Of a stretch of 58,444 nucleotides of DNA, positions 9,150-18,820 are shown in pieces (positions within the stretch are counted from its first letter, which is position 1; each line of letters starts with the position of its first letter). This DNA is from Gammaproteobacteria bacterium (GTDB lineage Bacteria; Pseudomonadota; Gammaproteobacteria; Pseudomonadales; Azotimanducaceae). Below the pieces are notes generated by a model. That model was not told where the DNA came from and did not search any database. It was given only the letters and a program-made list of their open reading frames with translations. The position numbers and the translations under genes are program-made. The DNA lies in contig JAUILI010000008.1 of the NCBI GenBank assembly GCA_030433075.1, positions 1 through 58,444 of the forward strand, in the 5' to 3' direction.

Positions 9150-9971
9150 ATGAGCGAACTGCTGAATTACCTGCCCCTGTTCCTGGTCCTGGCGACCTTG
9201 GTCACCGGGGTGCTCTGGGGCCACGATCGCCTTCGGCGCCGTCCCCAGCGCTTGGCGGCGGCCGCTGCCCTGGATGAGCGGACCCCCGTGGCAGCTCGGG
9301 GGCCGGCCTACGAGAAGGCGCGGGCTGCGCTGCTTGCCGATCCCCCGACCATGGAGTGGGGCGGCAGTTTCTTCCCCCTGCTGGCCGTGGTTCTTGTGGT
9401 GCGCAGCTTCCTCTTCGAACCCTTTGTGATTCCCTCGGGGTCCATGCTGCCGACCCTGCAGATCGGGGATTACATCCTCGTGAATAAGTACCGCTATGGG
9501 CTGCGCTTGCCCGTGCTCGGGACCAAGGTCCTGAGCGTCGGCGCGCCGGCGCGGGGCGATGTGATGGTGTTCTATCCTCCTCATCTCGATGTTTACTACA
9601 TTAAGCGGGTCGTGGGCTTGCCCGGGGATTTCATCCGCTACGATAACCGCACGCTCTTTATTAACGGGGAGCGCGTTCCCCTTGAAGCGCAGGGCATGGG
9701 CACGGACGGGCTCGAGCGCTTTCTCGAAACCCTCGGCCCCGTGACCCACGAAATTCAGTACGAGCCGAGCCGCGGGCGCAATGTTCAGGAGTGGCGCGTG
9801 CCGGCGGACGCTTATCTGGTGTTTGGGGACAACCGGGACCGCAGCGCCGACTCCCGCAGCTGGGGCTATGTCCCGGAGGCAAACGTGATCGGCCAAGCGG
9901 TGGCGATCTGGATGCACAAGGCGCCGGGCTTGGCCCTTCCTCGCTTCTTCCGCAACGGAATCATTGAGTGA
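9150..9971 (+). CDS. lepB: Signal peptidase I
   Basis: Inner-membrane peptidase (273 aa) that removes signal peptides from exported proteins. It has two N-terminal membrane segments (about residues 6-23 and 73-88). The catalytic Ser98 lies in PSGSMLPTL and Lys152 in YYIKRVVGLPGD, a 54-residue spacing close to that of E. coli Ser90/Lys145. The conserved FGDNRDRSADSR box is near residue 227. The stop overlaps the rnc GTG by 4 bp. Confidence 0.97.
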   Translation: MSELLNYLPLFLVLATLVTGVLWGHDRLRRRPQRLAAAAALDERTPVAARGPAYEKARAALLADPPTMEWGGSFFPLLAVVLVVRSFLFEPFVIPSGSMLPTLQIGDYILVNKYRYGLRLPVLGTKVLSVGAPARGDVMVFYPPHLDVYYIKRVVGLPGDFIRYDNRTLFINGERVPLEAQGMGTDGLERFLETLGPVTHEIQYEPSRGRNVQEWRVPADAYLVFGDNRDRSADSRSWGYVPEANVIGQAVAIWMHKAPGLALPRFFRNGIIE

Positions 9972-10669
9972 CGCCGGAAGCGCAGCGGGTGGCGACGGAG
10001 GCCTTGCAGCAGCGCCTGGGCTATCGCTTCACGGACCCCGCCCTTTTGCTTCGGGCCCTTACCCATCGCAGCGTGGTGGGACAGGGCAGCTACGAGCGTC
10101 TCGAGTTTCTTGGCGATGCCTTTCTGGGCTATGTCATCGGACGGGAGCTTTACGCGCGCCATCCTGAGGCCGCGGAAAGCGCCCTGACCCTGATGCGGGC
10201 CAAGCTCGTGAAGAAGGGCGCGCTGGCGGCCCACGCGAAGGCCCTGGAGCTGGCGCCTGCCCTTCGTCTCGGCCCCGGTGAGCAAAAAAGCGGCGGGCAT
10301 CGCCGCGATTCCATCCTGGCCGATGTGGTGGAGGCGCTCCTCGGGGCCGTGCTTCTGGATGGGGGCCCGGAAGCCGCAGAGGCGCTCGTGCTTCGCCTCT
10401 ACGGGGCGCAGCTGGCGGAAAGTACGCCTGAGGCCGCGCAAAAGGATCCGAAAACCCAGCTTCAGGAGTGGCTCCAGGGCCGGGGTCATCCCTTACCCCA
10501 GTACGAGGTGGAAGCGGTCCTGGGGGAAGATCACGCCCAGGCCTTTGTGGTGCGCTGTGAAGTGGCCGCGCCTCCGGGGACCTTTCACGGGGAAGGGGGG
10601 TCGCGCCGGAGCGCGGAGCAGGCCGCTGCGGCCCAGGCCCTTCAAAGCCTTCGGGGCGCGCGCCCATGA
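9968..10669 (+). CDS. rnc: Ribonuclease III
   Basis: Double-strand-specific endoribonuclease for rRNA and mRNA processing, 233 aa. The RNase III signature ERLEFLGDAFLGYVI carries the catalytic acidic residues (Glu46 and Asp50 region), the second cluster is DSILADVVEALLGAVLLDGG, and a C-terminal dsRNA-binding domain (from DPKTQLQEWLQGRG) completes the protein. GTG start at 9968; both ends are coupled by 4-bp overlaps (lepB before, era after). Confidence 0.97.
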   Translation: MTPEAQRVATEALQQRLGYRFTDPALLLRALTHRSVVGQGSYERLEFLGDAFLGYVIGRELYARHPEAAESALTLMRAKLVKKGALAAHAKALELAPALRLGPGEQKSGGHRRDSILADVVEALLGAVLLDGGPEAAEALVLRLYGAQLAESTPEAAQKDPKTQLQEWLQGRGHPLPQYEVEAVLGEDHAQAFVVRCEVAAPPGTFHGEGGSRRSAEQAAAAQALQSLRGARP

Positions 10670-11565
10670 GCGAAACGCGCTGCGGAACCCTTGCCCTTGT
10701 GGGCCGCCCCAATGTTGGAAAGTCGACCCTCTTGAATGCGCTCCTGGAGGAGCGCCTCGTCATCACCGCGGATCGTCCCCAGACCACCCGCCACGCCATT
10801 CTTGGCATCCGCACGGACGGCGATGATCAGCTCCTCTTCGTGGATACGCCGGGGCTCCATGACGGCGGCCGGCGCGCCCTCAACCGAAGCATGAACCGCG
10901 CCGCCCGGGGGGCGCTTTTTGACGTAGACATTGTGGTGATGGTCGTGGAGGCCGGACGCTGGGGCCCCGCGGACGACTACGTGCTCAAGCAAGTGAAGCA
11001 AGCCCGGGGCATTCCCGTGCTGGCGATTAATAAAATCGATGCCCTGCCCAAGCGAGAGGCGCTACTGCCCTACCTCGCGCAGGCGGCGGCGCGCCACGAC
11101 TGGGCAGACCTCGTGCCCATCATGGCTCGCCGGGGGGAGAACGTGCCGCGCCTGCTCTCCGTGCTTCGGGGCCACTTGCCGCCGGGGCCTCACCATTACG
11201 AGGCCGACGCCCTCACCGATCGCTCCGAACGCTTCCTCGTGGCGGAACTGATTCGGGAAAAGCTGACGCGCCGCTTGGGCGATGAGCTCCCCCACCAGCT
11301 GTCCGTGGAGATTGAGCGTTGGCGCGAGGGGCCCGATAAGCGGGAGATCCACGGCGCGATCTGGGTGGAGCGGCCGGGGCAGCGGGCCATCATCCTGGGT
11401 CACCAGGGGTCCCGCATTAAGGAGGTCGGCATCGAGGCGCGGCAGGAGATCGAGCGTCGCTTCGGGCGCCCGGTGCGGCTCGAGCTTTGGGTCAAGGTGC
11501 GCTCGGGCTGGACCGACGACCTCCGCGCCCTGCGCCAATTGGGTTATGACAGCGAGCAAGGCTGA
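10666..11565 (+). CDS. era: GTPase Era
   Basis: Essential GTPase (299 aa) that binds the 3' end of 16S rRNA during 30S maturation. The G motifs GRPNVGKSTLLN, DTPGLHDG and NKIDAL are present, and the C-terminal KH domain carries GHQGSRIKEVGIEARQEIE. It ends in TGATG, so its stop shares a base with the recO ATG. Confidence 0.97.
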   Translation: MSETRCGTLALVGRPNVGKSTLLNALLEERLVITADRPQTTRHAILGIRTDGDDQLLFVDTPGLHDGGRRALNRSMNRAARGALFDVDIVVMVVEAGRWGPADDYVLKQVKQARGIPVLAINKIDALPKREALLPYLAQAAARHDWADLVPIMARRGENVPRLLSVLRGHLPPGPHHYEADALTDRSERFLVAELIREKLTRRLGDELPHQLSVEIERWREGPDKREIHGAIWVERPGQRAIILGHQGSRIKEVGIEARQEIERRFGRPVRLELWVKVRSGWTDDLRALRQLGYDSEQG

Positions 11566-12254
11566 TGGCGAGCCCCTGGACGCCGGCCTACGTTCTTCAT
11601 CAGCGGCCCTTTCGTGATCAAAGCGTGGTTCTTGAGCTGCTGACCCAGGACGGGGGGCGCCTAGGCGCGGTCTACCATCGTGGTCGGGGGCGGAAAGCGC
11701 CGCCCCTGGCCTTCGTCCCCGGGGAGTGGCAGCTCGCGGGCCGCGGCGATTTGCGCACGGCCTACGATTTTCAAAGCGGTCCGGGGCAACCCCTAACGGG
11801 GCAGGCGCTCTTCGCGGGACTTTACCTGAACGAACTGCTGCTGCGCCTCTTCCCCCGGGAGGCCCCGGTAGAGGGGCTCTTCGAGGCCTATGGGGAGGCG
11901 CTTGATGCGCTGCGCCTGGCGCCGCTGGCGGAGCCGGTGGTTCTGCGCCGCTTTGAGTGGGCGTGCCTTGAGGCCCTGGGCCTGGCTTTTTCCCTGACGG
12001 AGGATGGCGGAGGCCAAGCGCTGCGTCCAGGCGACGCTTATCGCTTTGAGCCCGGGGTGGGGCTCCTTGCCGCGGCGCCGGGGCAGGGATGGGCGGGGGC
12101 GGAATTGCTCGCGCTGGCGGAGGGGGATTTCTCCACGCCGGCCCTTCGTCACCTGGCTCGGGCGCTCTTTGCCGCGGCCCTTGCACCGGCCCTCGGGGGT
12201 CGTCCCCTGCAGGGCGCGCGCTTTCTTTCCGATCCCGACGGAGGCTTGGGCTAG
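11565..12254 (+). CDS. recO: DNA repair protein RecO
   Basis: RecF-pathway mediator (229 aa) that helps RecA load on SSB-coated single-stranded DNA. The N-terminal OB-fold shows the family pattern (AYVLHQRPFRDQSVVLELLT, then GRLGAVYHRGRG), followed by an all-helical domain with GLYLNELLLRLFP. No zinc-binding cysteine cluster is visible, as is common in gammaproteobacterial RecO. It lies directly after era and directly before rlmD. Confidence 0.92.
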   Translation: MASPWTPAYVLHQRPFRDQSVVLELLTQDGGRLGAVYHRGRGRKAPPLAFVPGEWQLAGRGDLRTAYDFQSGPGQPLTGQALFAGLYLNELLLRLFPREAPVEGLFEAYGEALDALRLAPLAEPVVLRRFEWACLEALGLAFSLTEDGGGQALRPGDAYRFEPGVGLLAAAPGQGWAGAELLALAEGDFSTPALRHLARALFAAALAPALGGRPLQGARFLSDPDGGLG

Positions 12255-13583
12255 ATGGCTCGAAAACGCTTTGCCAGCGATCAGTGGGTGACCGTGGAAG
12301 CGCTCAACGACGAGGGGCAGGGGTTGGCCCAGGTGGAGGGCTACACCCTGGAAATTGATAACGCCCTCCCCGGCGAGGCGGTACGGGTGGCCGTGCTCAA
12401 GCGCCGCGGGCGTACCCTGCGCTGCCTTGCGTTGGCCGTCCAGAAAGGCCATCCCGACCGCATCCCTGCGCGCTGTCCGCAGGCAGGTCGATGCGGCGGT
12501 TGCAGCCAGCAGCACCTTACGCCGGAGCACCAGCGGAGCGCGAAGCAGGCGGCCCTTGCGGCCCTCTATGAGGCCGCGGGGGTTCGGCCCCCGGCGCGCT
12601 GGCTGGCGCCGCTCCTGGGCCCGGCATGGGGCTATCGCCGAAAGGCCCGCCTTGGGGTGCGCTACCGGCCCCGGGAAGGGGATGTGCTGGTGGGCTTTCG
12701 GGAGCGGGGGGGGTGGGTCTCAAAGGCTTCGAGTTGCCCCGTGCTGGCGCCGCCCTTCGCGACGCTCCTGGGGCCGCTTAAGGTCCTGATCCGGTCCCTG
12801 TCCATTCCGGATCAGATTCCCCAGCTCGAGCTGGCTGCGGGGGATGAGGGCGCCGCCGTGGTCCTCCGGCACCTAGCGCCCTTCACCGATGAGGACCTTG
12901 ACCAGCTGCGAGGCTTTGCCGAGGCCCAAGGGTTAACGCTGTATTTGCAGGCGGGGGGGCCGGATACGGTGACGCCCCTTATGCCGGTGGTGCCTCCGCT
13001 CCTGACCTATGCGCTGCCAGAATTTAGGCTCGCCTTCGCCTTTGAGCCTCTCGATTTCACCCAGGTGAACAGCGAGATTAATCAGCAGATGGTGTCGCAA
13101 GCGTTGGAACTCCTGGCGCCGACCCCGGGGATGAAGGTGCTCGACCTATTTTGCGGGCTGGGCAATTTCACCCTGCCGCTCGCCCGCCTTGGGGCCGACG
13201 TACAGGGCTTTGAGGGGAGTGAGGCGCTGGTCGCTCGGGCGAAGGAGAACGCCGAGCGCAACGGTTTAGGGACGGTCCCCTTTGCCGTGGCCGATCTCTA
13301 TAGTGATGCCTTCGCGGCAAGGCACTTGCCTAAGGCCGAGGCGGTGTTGTTAGATCCCCCCCGCTCCGGCGCCGAGGCCCTTTGCGAGGATCTCGCCAGC
13401 ACCGGGGCGCGCCGGGTGGTGTACGTGTCCTGCAATCCCAAAACCCTGGCGCGAGACGCCGCCGCGCTGCAGCGTCAGGGGTACAGGCTGGAAGCCAGCG
13501 GCATCATGGACATGTTTCCTCACACGAATCACGTTGAGTCCATGGCCCTATTTATTCGAACGGCGCCTCCCTCCGGCGCCTAA
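12255..13583 (+). CDS. rlmD: 23S rRNA (uracil-1939-C5)-methyltransferase RlmD
   Basis: SAM-dependent rRNA methyltransferase, 442 aa. It has an N-terminal TRAM domain (QWVTVEALNDEGQGLAQVEG), a [4Fe-4S] motif CPQAGRCGGCSQQHL near residue 75, a SAM-binding region LDLFCGLGNFTLPLA, DPPRSGAEAL, and the catalytic cysteine box YVSCNPKTLARD. It starts immediately after the recO stop. A 6-bp GC hairpin (13562-13580) overlaps the stop but lacks a T-run. relA follows after 24 bp, as rumA-relA neighbours do in pseudomonads. Confidence 0.95.
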   Translation: MARKRFASDQWVTVEALNDEGQGLAQVEGYTLEIDNALPGEAVRVAVLKRRGRTLRCLALAVQKGHPDRIPARCPQAGRCGGCSQQHLTPEHQRSAKQAALAALYEAAGVRPPARWLAPLLGPAWGYRRKARLGVRYRPREGDVLVGFRERGGWVSKASSCPVLAPPFATLLGPLKVLIRSLSIPDQIPQLELAAGDEGAAVVLRHLAPFTDEDLDQLRGFAEAQGLTLYLQAGGPDTVTPLMPVVPPLLTYALPEFRLAFAFEPLDFTQVNSEINQQMVSQALELLAPTPGMKVLDLFCGLGNFTLPLARLGADVQGFEGSEALVARAKENAERNGLGTVPFAVADLYSDAFAARHLPKAEAVLLDPPRSGAEALCEDLASTGARRVVYVSCNPKTLARDAAALQRQGYRLEASGIMDMFPHTNHVESMALFIRTAPPSGA

Positions 13584-13607
13584 GACAGCAGAGACGAGGC
13601 GCGAGGT

Positions 13608-15857
13608 GTGGTTAAGGTAAAGGATGATCGGCCCCGCACCGCAACCGGTGAGGTGGATGTGGACGGCTGGCTGGCCGCTTTCTGCGCCGCTGCCCCCACG
13701 CGAAATCCTGAGCGCCTGCGGGAAGCGGTGCTGCGGGCGCAGCAAGCCGAGCAAGATGCGATCGCCGCGAAAAACCTTTGGGCCTCGGGGATCTCCAGCT
13801 TCGAGACGGGGCTCGACATGGCGGAAATCCTCGCCGAGCTTCGGGCCGACGAGGACGCCATCATTGCTGGGCTCCTTTACCGCGCCGTGCGAGAGAAGAA
13901 GCTCGAGCTTGAGGCCGTCGAAAGTGCCTTCGGGCCCCGGGTTCGCGGCCTTGTCGATGGTGTCCTGCGCATGGCGGCGGTCAGCGCCCTTAAGCTCTCC
14001 TCCGCACCGAAGGCCATCGGCTCGCAGGAAACGCAGATCGAGAACGTGCGCAAAATGCTCGTGGCGCTCATCGATGACGTGCGCGTTGCCCTCATCAAAT
14101 TGGCCGAGCGCACCTGCGCCATCCGAAGCGCGAAGCTCGCGCGCCGGGAGCGGCAACTGCGCGTGGCCCAGGAAATCGTTGACGTTTATGCCCCTCTGGC
14201 CCATCGCCTTGGCATTGGCCAGCTGCGCTGGGAGCTCGAGGATTTAGCCTTCCGCTATCTGGAGCCGGAAGCCTATAAGCGCGTGGCCAAGCTTTTGAAG
14301 GAACGGCGCAAGGCTCGGGAAAGCTACATCAAGCAGGTGGTGGCGACGCTGACGGACAAGCTTGAGAGCTCGGGGATCCATGCTGTGGTCTCGGGGCGGC
14401 CGAAGCACATCTATTCCATTTATCGAAAGATGCAGCGGAAAGGGATCGGCTTCGAGGAGATGTACGACGTCCGCGCGGTGCGGGTCCTCGTCGATGAGCT
14501 CCGCGACTGCTATGGCGCCCTGGGCGTGGTGCATTCCCTGTGGCGCCACATCCCCCGGGAGTTCGATGATTACATCGCCTCCCCGAAGGAAAACGGCTAT
14601 CGCTCCATCCATACCGCCGTGGTGGGCCCGGAGGGGCTCACGCTAGAAGTGCAAATCCGCACCCAGGAAATGCACGAAGAGGCGGAGCTTGGCGTGTGCG
14701 CCCACTGGGCCTACAAGGGCGACACGCTGACCGACGACAGCGCCTACGATCGTAAGGTGACCTGGCTGCGCCAGGTGCTGGAGTGGCAGGAGGAGCTCGG
14801 AGACCTCGGCTCCCTTGGCGATAGCCTGCGTCGTGAGTTTGACCAGGAGCGCATCTATCTGCTGACTCCAGAGGGCCACGTGGTCGATCTTGCCCCCGGC
14901 GCCACGCCCCTAGATTACGCCTATCGCATTCACACGGAGGTGGGTCACCGCTGCCGGGCGGCCCGGGTCGACGGCCGTATCGTGCCCCTAAACACGCCGC
15001 TGGAGACGGGGCAGAAGGTGGAAATTTTGACCGGCGACCAGGAAGAGCCGGCGTCGAGCTGGTTGAACCCCAACCTCGGCTATCTCACGACCCCCCGCGC
15101 TCGCGCCAAGGTGCAGGCCTGGTTCCGGGCAAGGGACCGGGCGCGAAACCTCGACGAAGGGCGGCAGCGGGTCCTTCGGGAACTCACGCGCCTGTCTCTG
15201 GATGCGCGTGTGTTGCCGCGCGTGCTTCCGCGCCTCGAGCTTGATTCCGAGGACGCGCTTTTCGGCGCCGTGGCCGTCGGGGAGCTCACCATGGAGGCGG
15301 TGCTGGAAGCGGCGCAGGCGGTCGCCGAGCGCGAGGACGAGGATCTCCAGCTCGACCTCCTGCCTCAGGCGGCGGAGCCCCTTCGTCCCGATGTGCTCGG
15401 GGCGGGGAACCGCGCCGTCACCCTGGCTGAGTGCTGTGCGCCAGAGGGGCACCACAGCATCCTTGGGGAGGTTTCTGAGGGTGCGGTGCGCGTGCATCGC
15501 CGGGAGTGTCCGCAAATTCTCACCCTGGAGCGGGACGCGCCGGGGAAGCTCATCAAGCTGGAATGGGGCAGCAGCATTCCCCGTCGCTTCCCCTTTGATA
15601 TTGAGGTGCGTGCCTACGATCGCGCCGGTTTGCTCTTTGACGTCACCCACGTTTTTGCCCAGGAGCACATCGATGTGCTTTCGAGCACCACGCGCACCGA
15701 TCGCCTGGTGTCTACGGCGACCATCGAGCTCACAGTGGAACTCGATGGCCTTGCCTCCCTGGGGCGTTTACTTGACCGGATTACTCAGATTCCGAACGTG
15801 ATTGACGCCCGGAGAGCCCCTCGGGACGGGGTTGGGGCGACGCTTGTCCGGCCCTAG
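13608..15857 (+). CDS. relA: (p)ppGpp synthetase RelA
   Basis: Ribosome-associated stringent-response synthetase, 749 aa. The N-terminal hydrolase-like region has lost the HD pair (ADEDAIIAGLLYRA where Rel/SpoT have HDxxED), so it is predicted to be synthetase-only. The synthetase domain carries RPKHIYSIYRKMQ and the RelA-type acidic motif REFDDYIASPKENGYRSIHT. The TGS domain (IYLLTPEGHVVDLAPGATPLDYAY) and a C-terminal ACT domain follow. GTG start at 13608. Confidence 0.97.
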   Translation: MVKVKDDRPRTATGEVDVDGWLAAFCAAAPTRNPERLREAVLRAQQAEQDAIAAKNLWASGISSFETGLDMAEILAELRADEDAIIAGLLYRAVREKKLELEAVESAFGPRVRGLVDGVLRMAAVSALKLSSAPKAIGSQETQIENVRKMLVALIDDVRVALIKLAERTCAIRSAKLARRERQLRVAQEIVDVYAPLAHRLGIGQLRWELEDLAFRYLEPEAYKRVAKLLKERRKARESYIKQVVATLTDKLESSGIHAVVSGRPKHIYSIYRKMQRKGIGFEEMYDVRAVRVLVDELRDCYGALGVVHSLWRHIPREFDDYIASPKENGYRSIHTAVVGPEGLTLEVQIRTQEMHEEAELGVCAHWAYKGDTLTDDSAYDRKVTWLRQVLEWQEELGDLGSLGDSLRREFDQERIYLLTPEGHVVDLAPGATPLDYAYRIHTEVGHRCRAARVDGRIVPLNTPLETGQKVEILTGDQEEPASSWLNPNLGYLTTPRARAKVQAWFRARDRARNLDEGRQRVLRELTRLSLDARVLPRVLPRLELDSEDALFGAVAVGELTMEAVLEAAQAVAEREDEDLQLDLLPQAAEPLRPDVLGAGNRAVTLAECCAPEGHHSILGEVSEGAVRVHRRECPQILTLERDAPGKLIKLEWGSSIPRRFPFDIEVRAYDRAGLLFDVTHVFAQEHIDVLSSTTRTDRLVSTATIELTVELDGLASLGRLLDRITQIPNVIDARRAPRDGVGATLVRP

Positions 15858-15869
15858 GGGCCCGTGTAA

Positions 15870-16610
<741 letters not shown>

Positions 16611-16647
16611 GGCGCGTCGCGCAAGGCCGCAGGCTCCGGCTCTGACA

Positions 16648-16682
16648 AACGCGCGTTTCCCTGGGAAGCGCGCGTTTTTTTT
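16648..16682 (+). terminator. Intrinsic terminator after adk
   Basis: A 13-bp stem with one G-T wobble: left arm 16648-16660 and right arm 16664-16676, joined by a 3-base loop and followed by eight T (16675-16682). A textbook rho-independent terminator, 37 bp after the adk stop. Confidence 0.93.
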
Positions 16683-16804
16683 GCGCTCATGAAAAGTTGA
16701 TGAGCGATCCCGAGCGTAAAGATGAAATTTGGTGAGCGTCCTCGTATCATGCGCGGCTGTTTTGCGGGCATCCGCATTTTTTGAAGCAACCTAAGGAGTA
16801 TCCC
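16683..16804 (+). promoter_or_regulatory. Upstream region of the H1-like gene with phased GAGCG repeats
   Basis: Candidate -10 TATCAT at 16745-16750, with no convincing -35. Upstream are three direct GAGCG copies at 16702, 16712 and 16734 (spacings 10 and 22 bp, close to one and two helical turns) and an inverted CGCTCAT (16684-16690) matching ATGAGCG (16700-16706). This looks like a regulator-binding array. The Shine-Dalgarno AAGGAG lies just before the ATG at 16805. Confidence 0.4.
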
Positions 16805-17515
16805 ATGGCGAAAGCGCCACGAGCGAAGACCGCAGCAAAGGCCCCGGCAAGTTCGGCCAATCCCGAGCTGGCCCGCGCAGAGAAGGCGCTGGCTGCGGCG
16901 CAAAAGGCCATGGAGGCAGACCGCGCCCGGGTGGCGGCAGCAAAGAAGCGCGTGTTGGCGGCGCAGGCGAAGGCCCGGGGCTCTGTCCGTAAGGCTGACA
17001 AAAATGCCCTGGCGGCGGCGCGGACTGCGCTGCAAAAGGCGAGCGAAAAGGTGCGTGGAACCCGCGGCACTCTGGCTGCGGCGCAGGCGGCCCTTCGGGC
17101 CGCGAAGGCCAAGGCCAAGGTGGCTGCGCAGAAGGCGACCATCGAAGCTGGGCTCGCTGCGGCTAATGCTGCGGCGCAGGCGAAGCTGGCCGAACGCTTG
17201 GAGAAGGCCGTCGCGCAGTTCCGCGATAAAAAGGCTGCGGAGCTTGCGCGGGTGGAGAAGCGCCGTGCCGCCGCTCGGGCCGCAGCTGCGGCGCGTCGGC
17301 TCCGGGCCCTGGAAAAAGGCGTTGCTAAGAAGCCCGCTGCTAAGAAGCCCGCTGTGAAAGCGCCCGCAGCAAAGGCTCCCGCAGAAAAGGCGGCTGCAGC
17401 GCCGAAGGCAGCAGCGAAAAAAGCGGCGGCGAAAAAGCCTGCTGCGAAAACGCCCGCTGCGAAGAGGGCGCCGGCTCGTAAGGCACCTGCAAAGAAGGCT
17501 GCTGTTAAAGCTTAA
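16805..17515 (+). CDS. Lys/Ala-rich histone H1-like protein (AlgP-like)
   Basis: Protein of 236 aa, mostly Ala and Lys, probably DNA- or polyanion-binding. Residues about 23-170 are a long charged helix or coiled coil rich in alternating Ala/Lys/Arg/Glu (ELARAEKALAAAQKAMEADR). From about residue 175 the tail is built of KKPAA/KAPAA repeats, the histone H1-like arrangement also seen in Pseudomonas AlgP (AlgR3) and the PhaF tail. There is no signal peptide or membrane segment. It is a single-gene unit between two intrinsic terminators, with a strong Shine-Dalgarno (AAGGAG). Because the composition is so biased, homology to AlgP is uncertain; function (nucleoid compaction or transcription regulation) is inference. 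Confidence 0.75.
   Translation: MAKAPRAKTAAKAPASSANPELARAEKALAAAQKAMEADRARVAAAKKRVLAAQAKARGSVRKADKNALAAARTALQKASEKVRGTRGTLAAAQAALRAAKAKAKVAAQKATIEAGLAAANAAAQAKLAERLEKAVAQFRDKKAAELARVEKRRAAARAAAAARRLRALEKGVAKKPAAKKPAVKAPAAKAPAEKAAAAPKAAAKKAAAKKPAAKTPAAKRAPARKAPAKKAAVKA
17336..17512 (+). repeat. KPAAK-type codon repeats in the H1-like gene
   Basis: Imperfect tandem units encoding (K)KPAAK, KAPAAK or KKAA run through the 3' quarter of the gene, with the nucleotide unit AAGAAGCCCGCTGCT repeated nearly exactly at 17328-17355. Such tracts change length easily by slippage or recombination, so strain-to-strain length variation is expected. Confidence 0.6.
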
Positions 17516-17553
17516 TCGGGCGGCCTTCGCCCTCAAGGCGATAGGTCTTAGAG

Positions 17554-17585
17554 AAACCCCGGGGGATCACCCTCGGGGTTTTTTT
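17554..17585 (+). terminator. Intrinsic terminator after the H1-like gene
   Basis: Arms AAACCCCGGGG (17554-17564) and CCCTCGGGGTTT (17570-17581) form a GC-rich stem followed by seven T (17579-17585). It sits between two convergent genes and overlaps the moeA stop codon, so it may also end minus-strand transcription, although the T-run on that side is only three. Confidence 0.9.
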
Positions 17586-18789
17586 ATGCCAGAGGTAAAA
17601 AGGTGACCTCTGCCCCGGCGGGAAGATCGCCCTCGGGAAGGGGAAGATCGAGAAGGCAGTTGGCTTCGGCGAGGCCGCTGAGCAGATGGGAATCCTGCGC
17701 ATCGAAGGCTTCCACGGAGAAACCCTGGGCCGTGGCCATAAAAATCCCCCGCTGGAAGTCACGACGCCCCGGAGTCTTTTTTAGGGCTTTTGCCAGCGTT
17801 CCCTGGAGGCGCAGGGTCGGCGCTAGCGTTTCCCCGGCCAGCACGCGCAGCGCCGGTGCAACCAGTAGGTGGAAGGTCGCAAAGGCGGAAACGGGATTCC
17901 CGGGAAGGCCAAAGAAGGCCCGTTGTCCCTGCAGCATGCCGTAGCTGAAGGGGCGCCCGGGCTTCAGCGCGAGGCGGTGGAAGGTAAGGGCGCCTTGCTG
18001 TTCGAGCCAAGGTCTCAGCACGTCCGCGTCGCCCACGGAAACGCCGCCCGTGGAGATCAGTGCGTCGGCCCCGGCCTCGAGCATTTCCCCGAGCGTGCGC
18101 TCGAGCGCTGCGGTGTCGTCACGGCTGTGCCAGCAGCCCAGCACCTCGACGGGAAGGGCCGCGAGGGCCGCCGGCAGTAGGGCCTGGCTGGCATCATGAA
18201 TCTGTCCCCAGGCCAGGGGTGCGCCGGGCGCGGCGAGTTCGTCCCCGGTGCTGAGGAGGGCGACCCGGGGACGGCGCCAGCAGCGCACGGCGTCGAGCCC
18301 CGCTGCCGCGAAGAGTCCGAGGTGCCGAGCATGCAGGGCAAGGCCAGGCTGCCCGAGGGGCTGGCCCTCGGCGACATCGCCCCCGGCGGGGCGCACATAG
18401 CGCTCGCCTTGAAGGGGCTCTTCGGCAAAGATGCGGTCCCCTTCTCGGCGACACTCCTCCCGGGGCAGGACGCTGTCGCAGCTGGGCGGCACCGGTGCGC
18501 CGGTGAAGATGCGGATGCAGCTTCCCGGGGGTAGGGCGTCGTTCCAGGGCTGTCCGGCCCAGGCCGTTCCGACCACGGCCAGCCCCCCATTGCCTAGCGC
18601 CCCCAGCTCCGCCGCTCGGCAGGCGTAGCCGTCCATGGCCGAGGCCGGGAAGGGCGGAACGGCGTGGGTGGCCCGGGGCGATTCGCTCAAGATACGCCCG
18701 AGCGCAGCGGAAAGGGGAAGGCGCTCTTCCGTCTGCGGAGTGGGGAGCGTGGCTTCTAGCTGGGCCCAGGCGTCGTCGAGCTCGATCAT
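17584..18789 (-). CDS. moeA: Molybdopterin molybdenumtransferase MoeA
   Basis: Inserts molybdate into adenylated molybdopterin to make molybdenum cofactor; 401 aa. Conserved boxes are PPFPASAMDGYA near residue 45, LSTGDELAAPG (central MPT-binding domain), ISTGGVSVGDADVLRP, and GLPGNPVSAFATFH in the C-terminal half. The start ATG at 18789 has an AAAGGA upstream. No other cofactor genes are nearby; it converges on the H1-like gene and is divergent from tsaB. Confidence 0.96.
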   Translation of the reverse strand: MIELDDAWAQLEATLPTPQTEERLPLSAALGRILSESPRATHAVPPFPASAMDGYACRAAELGALGNGGLAVVGTAWAGQPWNDALPPGSCIRIFTGAPVPPSCDSVLPREECRREGDRIFAEEPLQGERYVRPAGGDVAEGQPLGQPGLALHARHLGLFAAAGLDAVRCWRRPRVALLSTGDELAAPGAPLAWGQIHDASQALLPAALAALPVEVLGCWHSRDDTAALERTLGEMLEAGADALISTGGVSVGDADVLRPWLEQQGALTFHRLALKPGRPFSYGMLQGQRAFFGLPGNPVSAFATFHLLVAPALRVLAGETLAPTLRLQGTLAKALKKTPGRRDFQRGIFMATAQGFSVEAFDAQDSHLLSGLAEANCLLDLPLPEGDLPAGAEVTFLPLA

Positions 18790-18820
18790 GGCAAGGGTCG
18801 TCCTTTGCAGGGGAACGCCG

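Noticed and set aside
13562-13580. GGCGCC hairpin at the end of rlmD as a terminator
   Set aside because: Only 6 bp, overlaps the stop codon, and is not followed by a T-run; relA begins 24 bp later.
13608-15857. relA as a bifunctional Rel/SpoT enzyme
   Set aside because: The hydrolase HD motif is lost and the synthetase carries the RelA-type EFDD motif, so it is a synthetase-only RelA.
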